Positions 11,527 to 24,600 of a stretch of 64,000 bases of DNA are shown piece after piece. Source of the stretch: Macrobrachium rosenbergii (Eukaryota > Arthropoda > Malacostraca > Decapoda > Palaemonidae); NCBI RefSeq assembly GCF_040412425.1, contig NC_089766.1, forward strand, positions 51,752,372 to 51,816,371, given 5' to 3'. The notes beneath the pieces are model-generated. The model searched no databases, had not been told where the DNA came from, and saw only the letters and a program-made list of their open reading frames with translations. Numbering within the stretch: position 1 is the first letter of the stretch; each line of letters begins with the position of its first letter. Made by a program: the position numbers and the translations under genes.

Positions 11527-14500
11527 TCACATTATCATTATTTTCCTTAAAAATGAAATATTTACATCTAGATTATCTTCTAAATCCACCCCCGCCTCCT
11601 CTTCCGAATCCACCCCACCACCGCCTCTTCCGAAGCCACCCCCACCACCGCCTCTACCAAATCCTCCACCTCTTCCTCCTCCGCCGCCTCCTCTTCCTCC
11701 TCCACCACCTCTTCCAAATCCTCCTCCCCTACCACCACGGCCGCCACCTCTGCCGCCTCCACGACCGCCACCTGAAAGACAAAAATTGTTCATTGACCTT
11801 TGTATCAACTGTCAACATATTGTCAGTGGATAAGATTTGTTTGAAATTTTAAGAGGTTGATAATAATGCCTATAAGAATCCTTTAACATCAGCCGTGGTT
11901 TCAGACACCTCAATGGAGAATTGGTGTTTTTCTCTAAGAAGGAGAACATTCCTTTTAGTGTTTAAACTACTTAAGAGCAGAGTAATGTGTATTATTTAAA
12001 TATATATGTAACAGCCTCTTTCTACTATTGTATAGGACCTTCATCTTGTTACACTACTAAATAACAATGATGATACAGAAAACATCCTCCTCTTAGGGGC
12101 ATAAAAAATCAAGGGCTTCCCCACTTCATAACATCACAGTTGACAATAACACCAATCTGATTCTGAAAACTTTGCCAGGATAACACCACACTTAGCCTAA
12201 TTCTGACATTACTGAGGCAGCATTAAAGGGCTGTTACAAATCTGTACCAAGAGCAACCCCCATTGCCACCCATCAAGGGTATCTCTCATGCAAGCAGACA
12301 ACACTGCTATGGGACCCCCCTCTCTGCGTCCTTTTTGCCAATTTCTGCGTGGGTGTTATAAAAAAATGTGCCTCCAGTCAAAACCAGGCCCCCTACAATG
12401 TAACCCACAACAATGATTCTTTCATCAGGAAGATGAAATAAGAAGGCATTGAGGCCCTTTAAGAGAAGGTCTGAGGAATGCTCTGACCAAAATTTACAAG
12501 TGAGAACATGGAAGGGAACAATATCCATCCACTTTCTTGAAGCACAGTCCAACCTCTTAAAATGGCACTCCGTGGCCCGACAACTCCCATGATTCAGGAC
12601 TTATTTTTGAATCAGCCGCCTTTAGTTCTTGAGTGGCTATGAGGGCGGCATCACACATCATCTCAGTTTTTGGAATTTTTTGGATTTTAGAACTAAAGCT
12701 TGCTACGTAAATACACAAGCATGTTTATTTCCAATGAAAACATTGTGTAACTCAAAAATATAAAGCATACAAAACAACCGTAATTTGCGTATTTACTCGT
12801 GTATCTTGTGATTGTTGAAATTTTGTCCAAAATCATGATTTCATATACTGTACAGTATGAGGTGTATTTTCAGTAGATTACACTAGGCTAGAGGCTTTCT
12901 ATGCCTATCTTAGTTTCAGAAGATATCACTGATAATGCATATTATATCCAAGTTAGCTTTCAGCTAATATATAGGCCTAGAAACAAGATTTCATTAGGTT
13001 AAATGCAAATCTTCATACATTAAACCAGGCTTACCAACCTTGAGACTGGTCTAAGAATTCATTATATACTATTAAAAACCGCTTACTACTGCATGCAAGA
13101 CACTGGCATAAACAACAGCAAGTACTGACATAAACAACTGAATCGAGAAACAGTTGTTTGTCGGTGTCAGTTACCCCAGCTAACACATGTTCAAGATTTT
13201 TTTAGTGCAAGGTACAGTCACAGGTTATTAACTGTTTTCTTTATTCTGGACACCCATAAGGTTTGGCAATAAAGAACAGGAAACAACACAAAACCAATAC
13301 AGGCAGTCCTCGTTTATCGGCGGGGGTTCCGTTCTGGGGGTGTGATGATAACCGAAAATTGCCACTAACCAAAAATCGGCGATTTCCGGCGCTTTTTTGG
13401 TGATCTTCGGACTTATTGGTGCTGAAAAGTGCCGATTTTCTGCTTATCGGCGCCTCTGTTAGGTATTTATTGGTGCCAATACCCAATTAGCGATGCTGAT
13501 AAGCAGAAATCGGCGATTTTCGTCGTTAGACAAGTGCCATAACCGGATCATCATTAACCGAGCCTGCAGTTTACCGGGGACTGCCTGTATATGTATTATT
13601 CTTTGTGGTTCAAAGGTGACTTGCCTAATTATGTTGGGTCTGACTGTGGGATTATTGCACCTTCCCCAGCAATATCTCAGCATGACCACCACTCTCATGG
13701 CAATAGCGTTTCAGGAATTTATATTCAAGGTTACCAACCATTTTCTTTTTTCTGGATACCCATCAGGGTCTCTGGCAATAAAGAACAAGAGACACATGAA
13801 CCTATAAATCTGGTAGTAGGATAATTGCGCCTTCACTGGATAAGGAATACTGCCTCTAATAACCACTCCATACTCTCAAGAACTTCTTCGAAGAAAACGT
13901 TTCCGAAGTCAACAATGTACTTGCCTTTTGGATGTCATGCAACTTAGGAAAGGAGTGAAGGTCTGCCTTTTTAATGAGGGCCACTAAAATTCTCAGACCA
14001 CGTAGGAGGACGAACAGCGGCTACCAAAATTAGGTTTTTCCTGCCTCAAAACCTGTTTATTAAGGGTTGCCTTAAAAGTTGTCAACTTGTTACAAATTTT
14101 CTAATTTTCAATGGAGACTTTTCCATATATGAAAATAAAATAAATCCTTCATGCCACAGGGAGGAAAGTGTTATGAAAGCAAGCCACTAAACTTGTGGTC
14201 ACAGATGTGGCTGAAGAAATGAATAATGTGCAAGCCACAAAACATTCTGGAACAGGCAAAAGCAGCATCCAATACTGGCAAAATCATGGCTTTACTTTAT
14301 TTTACTGCATTCATAAATAAAGTAAATTCCATTTTTAAACCCACCTCTGATAATTTAAAAAAAAAAGTAACCTCTGAAATTAGCAACCAATGGCTCTGAT
14401 GATAATTTTAAGAATGTAAATATTACAAGAATGCAAATGGCGCCTGATTGCCGTGTTCATAAATTATAATACAATAATATGACAATAATGCATGAAGTAT

Positions 14501-17500
14501 AATTGCATACAGTATGTAAAACAACAGTTTTATTAAAATTAAGAACTGGGCACCTTAGTACGAAGAGACAGTAGGGAACAGATTTGGAGTGTAAAGCAGA
14601 AAGCAATGCAGTTGGTGCTGTACAAGGGACACTGTACTTCGTACCTACTTACGGGAATGCTGGAAACTACTGATGACTTTAAAGGAAGCAAATAAACAGT
14701 AAATACACTGGTCATCATGTTGATGTTATAGGAGAGGTGTAGTGTTGAACTTGGTAAGTAACACCTCAACTTAATGCTCAGTTAGTTAGTTATAAATGAT
14801 TTGTTTAACCAGACCTCTGAACTCTTTTAGGGTTCTTCTCAGGCTGGAAAACTTAATGCTTAGCCAGGAGGGATCTGCACTTATAATAAGTAACAAAATC
14901 CTCCATGTACCTATGATTGCTATGATTGACATGTCTGCACCATACCCTAAAGTCAACTCACATAGCTAAAAGCTTACAGCAATTCTATATACAGTACTTA
15001 ATGACCTGTCCTGAATGGTGCTTTGTATTTATCATTCAATTGCTTCTAAAAATGTGTACAGTACAGCCTTGTGAAAACATAGCTGATTACTGCAGTTCTA
15101 CCTACTTGTGCTTACAAGGTTTCGTTTTGAATGTAACCCAAAATTGTTTATTAAGGTATGCACATACACTGTGAGTACACAGTTTACCTTAACATGATGC
15201 ATACATGTGTATGTACACCCAATACACATACTCACATATAGGCAAAAAGACAAAACCTGAACGCTACATTACTGTACTGTGCTGCAAAAAGTACCTTACT
15301 GTACTTTTTTTTTTCCACAACACTAGGGAGGCTGCTGCTGCTGCAAAATATGTAGTTTTCTAGTGTAAGATAATACTACTCAGTTTGCCAGGGGTTTTAC
15401 CTTGGCTACAACGGGAATGAGGAATAGTTTGCCTAGTGCAGTTATGGAATCTTCCGCTCTCCAAATGTTTAAGCAAGGAGCCAATTCATTCCTGCTTCCG
15501 CTCTCCAAATGTTTAAGCAAGGAGCCAATTCATTCCTGCTTCTGCTCTCCAAATGTTTAAGCAAGGAGCCAATTCATTCCTGCTTCGCTCTCCGTTAAGC
15601 AAGGAGCCAATTCATTCCTGCTTCCGCTCTCCGTTAAGCAAGGAGCCAATTCATTCCTGCTTTCAGCTGACGTTTCTTGAATTCAGCTGTTTTGGTTTTA
15701 TTTTCTATTCTCTCATATTTATTTACCACCTTTCCCAATAACCTGTCTCTGCAGGCTGATTTCCCTTTGGAGCTCTCTTGGGTTAATAGTCTGTTGATTC
15801 TGTCGATAAGGGTTTCCAGCTGAAGATTTATAGAATGAAAGAAAGAAAATCACTGAAGCACACGAACAGTGAGCATGATGGGTCACTTACCCTGGCCCTG
15901 GAAACAAAAGGACCCATGCTCACAGGTCCAAACAGGATAGTGTTGGTTGTGTAAGTCTGTTTCAACATCTGATAATGCTAGCATACTTAGGGGATTATTT
16001 CACTATGTACAAAATGTTGTCAGCTTTGACATGTTTGTTCCCCCTTTTCCAAAACTAGGTTACATTGCAGACGATTCTGTTGAGTAAAAATATAATTTTT
16101 ATCGGACTCAGACTTGGACAAGTCCACTTAGTAATGAAATCCAACAATCTAAGGTACCACTGTAGTAACTGAATGGAACACATGGTGCCACAATACTGCA
16201 AACTTTATATGAAGTTAAGGATTTTTAATGCCTAAATATAAAAGAACAAGTGAAAAGTATAGGAGCAGCACCACACTGTGGTGGAAGGACAGACCTTGGA
16301 AAAGGTAGACTATTATTAAAAAGTAGCTTAACCAGACCACTGAGCTAATTTATTTAGCATTAACAAAACTGGCCTAAAAAAGACTAAACATATCTATGCT
16401 ACTGGACCGTCAAGTAGGTACTGGGAGAAGTTAGTAAGAAGATAAAAGCAGCAGTAGCCTGGACTGCTGGACCATTAGTAAATTAAATATGCCATAAACA
16501 GGAAAAATTTTTGAGGCATGTGTAAAACTGGCAATGTTCAAAGCAGCTGACACATGGACAGTGATAAAGAAACTGGAAAAATCATACTACCAAAAAACAA
16601 AAGTTCTTGAGAGATGCAGTACTCTACAACTTCAAAATAAACAGCTTAGAGACTCACATGGTGTAGGCATATGATAAGGGGTGGGGAGCAGTCAGAAAAG
16701 TTTTAGAAAGGGCAGCAGTATGACAATGAGTACAGTAATAAGAAGGCCCATAAAATCATGGAAAAAAGGGTAGAGATGTAGACCTAGACAGCACATAATT
16801 TCAGGAGAAAGACAGAACTTATTTCACATCTAAACGAATGAAAATATGATACAAAAACATCCTGGTACTTAGCTACGGAGTACCTTGAATGTTCAAAATC
16901 ATGATATTCAGGAAAAATACATGATCAATTAATTGAATTACATGTTAATGGCATTGGAATTACTTTTTAAGAACCTGATATATTTATCTTGTCAGTTAAA
17001 TGTCAGTGTATAATTCCAAGATTGGATAATTCTACTTCAGATTGCAGAATTATCTGTAAATTACATTATTTATTCATGAAATTGAACACCTAGGTGGGAA
17101 GAGACCAACTGGAATAATGGACAAACGGGAATAAAGTACAACAGCTGATCAAACAATATACTCAAAAGAATGTTCAGTAGCACCAACAGTCTGCTACTTC
17201 ATGACACAAAGCTGGCAGTAACCCCACCACTTGGGCACAGGTTCATATGGCAATCTCCACATGTCCTCTCAACCTCTCTTGTTTAACTTAGAGATGTAAA
17301 ACAAATGTTTTTACTTGCAAATCAGCACCTAAGTTTATATCTGTTAAAGTAAAAATTCTGGACTTACCACGACCTCTACCACCTCCACGGCTTTTTTCAG
17401 CACCAGGAAGAAATATTCGTAGTGGTAAGAGTTTTGCAGGGTCAATGAACAACTGGAAAAAAAATGCTCTCATGATGAAAAGCTGCAATCATTTCAGTAA

Positions 17501-18585
17501 CAATGCAGTTTGAAAAAACCCTAATTACAGTGTGCAAGTCAAATGTCATTAAAAATAACAGCGTAAGACTCTTTCCATTACAATTAGGTTTGGCTAACAT
17601 AGTAAGATTGACTACCTCAGCTGAAAACCAAGTTTAGGCACACAAAAAGTACATAAAATATTTGTAATTAATAAAATGGAAGTAATAAAAAATATACAGT
17701 TATTATTTAACTCTTGTTTTTGAGTTCCTTATGATCTTACTAAACACCTTACTATACAAATAAACCAAGCCCATCTGTCCAAGACCAAGACCTGTTGATC
17801 AGTAAGTAACTTATTTTGAGTTATAATAAAAAGATAGTGAATAGTATGTATGAATTTTCCTCATCCAATAGCCAAAACACTACAGTCTTTAGGTAGCTCA
17901 ATGAAGGAAAAGCATAAATACTTTTAAAATAGCACAAAAGGCAGAGTGGTGGACATGCTGGCTAGAGGCATAGGTACAGAATTATAAAAGCTGAAACAAA
18001 AGCAGTTGGGACTGACAGCAAATAAAAATGATTTCAGAATGGCATTTTTTTTAAACAGAAGAAATGATAAATGTGATGGAAGGATTATGAATACAGAATA
18101 CTGAAAACTACTCAAAAAGTAGAGTAAACTGGTAAAAGGTGAAATAATGAACACTTGAACCAACTAAGCTGGTTTAAGACTGTGGGGGAAAGGGAAAGAT
18201 ACATTTTTGAAGAAATCAGCTAAGAGGGCAGAGAAATGCAATACAGGAATTCTGCCACACCTAAAAATTAAAGCTGCTACACACAGTTTACAAAGCCAAG
18301 ATAACAACCTGATTACTACAGTACATTTAAAAGTGGCAAAATCAAAACAGATTGATTTTATGAGGTGAAGCAGACCACTGCAAGCTGATTTCATTGTGTT
18401 GAAAAGAAAATCAATGAAAAACTAAAGGGAGTTGCAACGCATATTCACAGTACCTATTAGTGAACATGAAATGCCAGTGTTTGAAGATATAATGCCAAGT
18501 ATGACAATAGATAAAAAAATTAGAAAGACAAAAACCAGAAGAGATCACAAAGAATGGCATGAAAAGAAATAATGCCACAATGGTG

Positions 18586-18620
<35 letters not shown>

Positions 18621-21600
18621 AAAAAAACAAGCAATTAGCAATATTGACACAATATAGCTGAACAAAAGAATGAGTTGTTGGCCATCATCAGGTCTTGACT
18701 TGCATGAGGACTTCTTATTCCTGACAGGAACAAGTTGGTAAAACTGAGATTCCACTCTATGGAAAAAGCAAAACTTGGCTACATAGCATATTGTGAATAA
18801 TAAACATAACAAATGTCAACACCTAACAACAGGAATTACTGTCATACTGAAACTTTAAACTGGTAACTTGGGTTTTCAAATCAAAGCGGAATGATCTCCT
18901 CTATTCACTTTGCAATTGCAAATCCATGATTATGACCTGTAAGTAATTCATTCTTACAACTTCCGGAATATATATAAATCTGACTGACTAAAAAACATAA
19001 ATGAAACTCATTTAAAAATGACTTGCAGTTGCATAGTGTAATTTGTTACGGCCAACAAGAATGGAACAGAGCTCCAACACAACACACTTGGATAGCTGAC
19101 ATAACGTCGATAACATCTGCATCTTGTTTTGTAAAATGCAAGTGGAAATACAACAGGTCTCTCTTGTTGCTCCCTCAATAAAAATGAACCTCAATAGTAC
19201 CAAGAAGAGCAATTTATTTGATTTCTATCACAAAAACAATTTAGTAAAAACTTACAAACAGGAAAAAACCTACCGTTGTGTTCGCTCTAAAAGATTTAGC
19301 TTTCATGTTTTCGCCCAACTTGACAGACATGAATTTCTGCTGAGGCGATCCAAAAATTTCATCAACTTTCCCAATCTGAAAGGAGACAAATTCATCGACA
19401 ATGTATCCATATACCACAAATATGGTATCACACAAAACTACAAGTGAGTGGCTTCAAAAATTAAGTTTTCACACAACTATTTTCCATCCATACCAGTAAT
19501 TCATAATTATTGTAGCCTTAATTTACAGTAATGAATTCCCTCACTATTATTATATATAAATAAAAGGTTTATCTTTTATAATAAAATATACTCTAATTAA
19601 AACCCTGCTGCTCTTTGACATCTGATAACTGGGTGAGTGGAATGTGTTCATGATCCTGACATAATTTCATTAACTGATTTGTTAGAATTCCCTAATTGCT
19701 TTGTTCACGCCTTGCCATTGCTGACAGTGGAAGTTTGGACATTAACACAAAATGAGTTTAACATCTGAGGTTAAACTTTGCGACCAATTCAACAACCTTC
19801 ACTTCAATGATAGGTTTGATCTGTCTTAATTGTAATATGACTGATTACTCTAAAACATTTGCCATTTATTGATGATGATGGGTTTTAGATACCAACAGTC
19901 ACTGACAGGAATGGTTGTTTTAAATCTGGTCGTAGCATTTGGTACTTTTGCTGCTTTATGGGCATTTCCATCTCTCTTTCTTCCCACATGGGCAAGGATT
20001 CGACATATTTCAACATTTACACCATCATATAGGATTTTCAGGACATTAGTTTTGAAGGCTTTCTATAGGAATTTCTTAATAATAATGATCGCCACATTTC
20101 TTACAATTCTGCTGTAAAAAAAAAAAGGGGTTTGTTAGATCTCATATGTTTTAATAGGCACTATGGCAACAGTCTAGACATGACGAAGATCTGGCATCAT
20201 CAGTATAAATTTCACAGTGTAGACTTTTACATCTCTCAAGTTTAAATGAGATATGATGACGTTAAATTAGTCTACCAAGACCATCCCTTGGACAGAATAT
20301 GGCAATGGCTGACTGAAATATGCAACTGTCCATTTCAACAATTCAATCGATACCATAAACATAATTGAAATATGAGTAACGCAAAATTCCATATCAAGGT
20401 CAATTCTGCCTTGGTTATAAATGGAACATGTGGTAAGGACCTCTCTAAACCAGGAGGAAATAATCCCTTGAGATGGCAAAAGATAAATATAGAATAGAAT
20501 ATAGAAACAATTGTTAAAGAGGATAGAAATTCAGGCTGAAGAAAGAGAATAAGAATGGAGGTAGAGTAAAAGGAATGAAAGAAGACACATACAGTTTTGG
20601 ATATCTGGGTCTACAAGATCTTTTTCTCTTGAAGGCATGGGGCAACCTCCTCCCCTTCTTCCGTCTGATAAACATTCCACCTTTACAGTTTTCATTTATA
20701 ACTGCTGTTTTGTAGAAACATGCAAAAACCTAGGCACTAACTCCAGTGTGCTGGGTGAGGCAAACTGTAGCAGCAACCACCTCCACGTGGTACAATACAC
20801 CTATATGACAAAGAGGCATAAGAAGGCCCTAAATAACTAAAATTCCACAAATTTCCAACAAACAGCCTTGTAAAGAAGAAGACCAAATTTGGTCCCAGAT
20901 GGGAATACTAGGACTTCCTGTACAAAAGACTCACCACCGTTTCATAAACTTGTTTTCACTACCAACCTAAGTTTTAGTACAGTAGTTATACTAATTTAAT
21001 ATAGTACCTGCCAAAAATAAGACCAAGAGCATTAAATGAAACACTTTTAACTCACGATCTATTGTATTCATTTCCTTGGCTGCCTTTCTAAGTGTGTTGT
21101 GTGTGACCCTTCCCTCCCACTCCACCTTACCATCCCCTCCCCTTCCTTGGCTGCCTTTCTGTGTGTGTCCCTCCCCTTCCCTTACAATCCTCCCACCCCT
21201 TCCTTGGCTGCCTTTGTGTGTTTGTCCCTCCCCTCCCCCTTCTATTATGTTAATTTTCCTTGGCTGCCTTTAGGTGAGTGTGTCCCTTCCTTTCCTCCTC
21301 CCCTCCCCCTCATCGTTTCCCATCCCTCTTCCAGTCTTCATTGGAGGGGTGGGTAGAGCTCTTGGCTAGCATGCTGTTGGCCCAGCGTTCAACTCTCCGA
21401 CAGGCCAATGAAGAATTAGAGGAATTTGTTTCTGGTGATAGAAATTCATTTCTCGTCATGATGTGGTTCGGATTCCATAATAAGCTGTAGGTCCCGTTGC
21501 TAGGTAACCAGTTGGTTCTTAGCCAAGTAAAGTGAAGGATTAGCCAAGTAAAGTAAATCTAATCCTTCGGGCCAGCCATGGGAGAGCTGTTAATCAGCTC

Positions 21601-24600
21601 AGTGGTCTGGTTAAACTAAGATATACTTAACTTTTTTTCCTTCCTCCTCCATGTTTTATGATGAAATAAAATGTGTTAAGATGGAGTACTGTTAAGAAAA
21701 TGTTTATGGATTTGTAAGGACATTTTTTTTTATAGAAGTAACATACAGGTTTTTCCCATCAAAATATTACTTGCTTGACCTTTAGATTTTATAAAGTATT
21801 TAACCTCATGTGGTAACTTTGAACCACCTGAATGATGAGGATCACAGTAAATACTACTCCCGTTAAACCACCTGAATTATGAGGATCACAGTAAATACTA
21901 CTTGTATTATACAACTGGAGTCTTTAAGACTTAAGAAGACATTATAATCCAATGGGCATTTCTCCAGGAAGTGGAAGAAATGATTCCGAAGACAGATTCT
22001 GGATTTCTCCCCTGAAGGAAAGTGGATCTGACAGGAATCCATTTAGGAGCTGAAGATGGCTCCACAGAATCCTGGAGTCTTTAAGAATTTAAGAAGACAT
22101 TATAATCCAATGGGCATTTCTCCAGGAATGCTTCAGGGGCTGAAGACTGCTTCAAAGGATCCTGGAGTTGTGAAGACATCTTTCAAAAATAATATTTTAA
22201 TAACTGTCCAGAAATTTTCAACATTAAGTGACCCAATGATATATAATAAAAAGATTTTTGGCTGAGCTTTGTTATTTTCGTTTCAAATTGGACTCTGCAG
22301 GTAATTCTAGAACAACAACAGGCACTACTGGTGATGGTCTGGAACCACCAATAGCATCAGCATTGGTTCAAAACCCATCAGCAGCTGCTCCTGCGCCTAC
22401 ACCAAGATATGGTCAGTTGCTTGTATATGACTGGAAGGTAAACAGGGTTGGTGCTGCCTGTAGACTTTTGCTCACTATTATTAATAAGGTTAATTTAGCT
22501 GTGGGTATGGGTATGGTATGCATATGAGTATGGGTATGGATGTGGGTATGGTAATGGAATGGATATGGGTGTGGTAATGGAATGGATATGGGTACTGGTA
22601 TGGATATGGGTACCTTAGTTTTACCAGACCACTGAGCTGATTAACAGAGGATGGCCAAGGATTAGACTTCGGGTAAAAACCAGTTGGTTAAGGATATGGG
22701 TATTGGGTATGGTACAGTTATGGGAAATGAGTTTATCACCAGAAATAAATTCCTCAGTTATGGGTATGAACTTGGGCCTAGCGGTAGTGCTAGCCCACAA
22801 CTCACCGGACTCACCCATGGAAGAGCGTGGTATGGTAATGGGTTTGGGTATGGGGATATGGGTATGCAATGGATATAGATATGGGTATGGTACTGGTATG
22901 AGTACGGGTATTGTACAGATATAGGACCTAGCAAATGCGAGCACCTGCTAGTATAAAATAAAAAACCTACCTGCTCTTTATTTTCAAGATATATTGGAGC
23001 ATTAAAATAGGGTACATCTGGGTTTGTCACTGTGCATACTAAATCTTCCTGTGCTGTGTGTGTGAAGAAACCAATCTCTGCAACCTGGAAACAGAGATGT
23101 TACACAATCAAACCAATATCTACAATGCGCATCCACTGGTAATAATAGTTTCATGTCACTTTAGCCAATCACAATGCCATGTAATAACCTTGAACCTTAA
23201 ATCATTACCTGATCCGGGGGACCTTGGTCACCTCCACGACCACCAAAGCCTCCTCTAAAACCTGAAAAAGAGGAAATAATTTTGGTGATATATAAAACAA
23301 AACTTTCACAGAGATCCATCCAGCTTTGATGGTATCTGGCAATCCACACTTACTGAAAGTCATGATTAGTGTTGCCAAGGGAAAATAGTCTTCTGAAAGT
23401 CATGATTAGTGTTGCCAAGGGAAAATTGTCTTCTGAAAGTCATGATTAAGTGTTGCCAAGGGAAAATAGTCTTCTGAAAGTCATGATTAGTGTTGCCAAG
23501 GGAAAACAGTCTTCTGAAAGTCATGATTAAGTGTTGCCAAGGGAAAATAGTCTTCTGAAAGTCATGACTAGTGCTGCCAAGGGAAAATAGTCTTCTGAAA
23601 GTCATGATTAGTGTTACCAAGGGAAAATAGTCATCCAACACTTTTCCTTTTTTGTAAATCCAATACAATTCTAACAGCATTTGTAGTTCTTCTAATGCTA
23701 ATGATTCTGATTCATATATTACACCTCTGGAGGTGTCTCACATTATGTTCAACTACCTGAGAAATATGCCTAACTTTTAGCTTTGTTTAGTAGTGAAGTT
23801 TCAACATGCTAGTATAGCTTTCATTTCCTAGATGGACATTTAGTTTTTGATCAGACTTTTTCTCAATTTGCCTCAAAGACATTTACATTTTGAATTTTTC
23901 TGTTTTCAGGTACAAGAACTCTTTCATAATTTAATATTTTTTACATAGAGGGCAAAATGAATTTTCTTTCACTTTTATTAGTTTCCTATTCTATTTTTTA
24001 TTTTAAGATTTCTTGCATCCATTCAAAATGGGAGTAAGGTCCTAGCATGGATCAGTCTTCTAACTAAAAAACTTGGCTCTTAAGATGGGCACATGTCAGT
24101 GGGGATAAATACCCCTCCCACTGTCAGTACTGGTGCCTAATGTCTCCCATTACCCACAAATAAAGGGAGACTTTGAACTGGACCATCAGTACCTAACTCT
24201 TTACAGTTTACAGATTTGCATTATAAGGGGTTTACCAGAAGGTGAAGGCATCCAGGTCAGTGAACTACATCATGGTCCAAGCCATGCAAAGAACAAGGAG
24301 GGAACAACAGAAAAAAAAAAATTGGATAAATAGTTTCAAACTGGCCTAAGCAGTAAAGCAGAATGTGCCAGGTAGTATGGTAGAATATACCAAAAGAGAA
24401 AACTGCCCCACCATCACCCAGTTCAACCACACAAGCCCCCTCCACTACACCAAGTTCAGGTCACCTAAAAGGAACTTAGTACCTTTCCTCCACCACTGCC
24501 TCAACTTTGCTCTTTCAAAGGAGGAGGAGGTCCAAAACTGATCCATTCTGCAGAGCAAGGTTACTCTTAGCCGAAACTTTTCTGGGGAGTTGAAATGGTT

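Noticed and set aside
11553..11852. Plus-strand ORF over the last GAR1 exon
   Set aside because: Antisense of the RGG exon; simple-sequence shadow.
16250..17280. Possible further gene in GAR1 intron 5
   Set aside because: Only A/T-rich sequence with short frames and one SINE 3' fragment near 16330.
18660..20210. C/D-box snoRNA in GAR1 introns (TGATGATG words on the minus strand at about 18690 and 20197)
   Set aside because: No matching CTGA box at the right distance and no terminal stem.
21337..21420. tRNA gene
   Set aside because: Box A/B-like sequences exist but no cloverleaf with anticodon was found, and a second copy shares the unrelated tail; it is a SINE head.
23354..23633. CRISPR-like regular repeats
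   Set aside because: Copies are head to tail without spacers, and the window is eukaryotic; this is a minisatellite.
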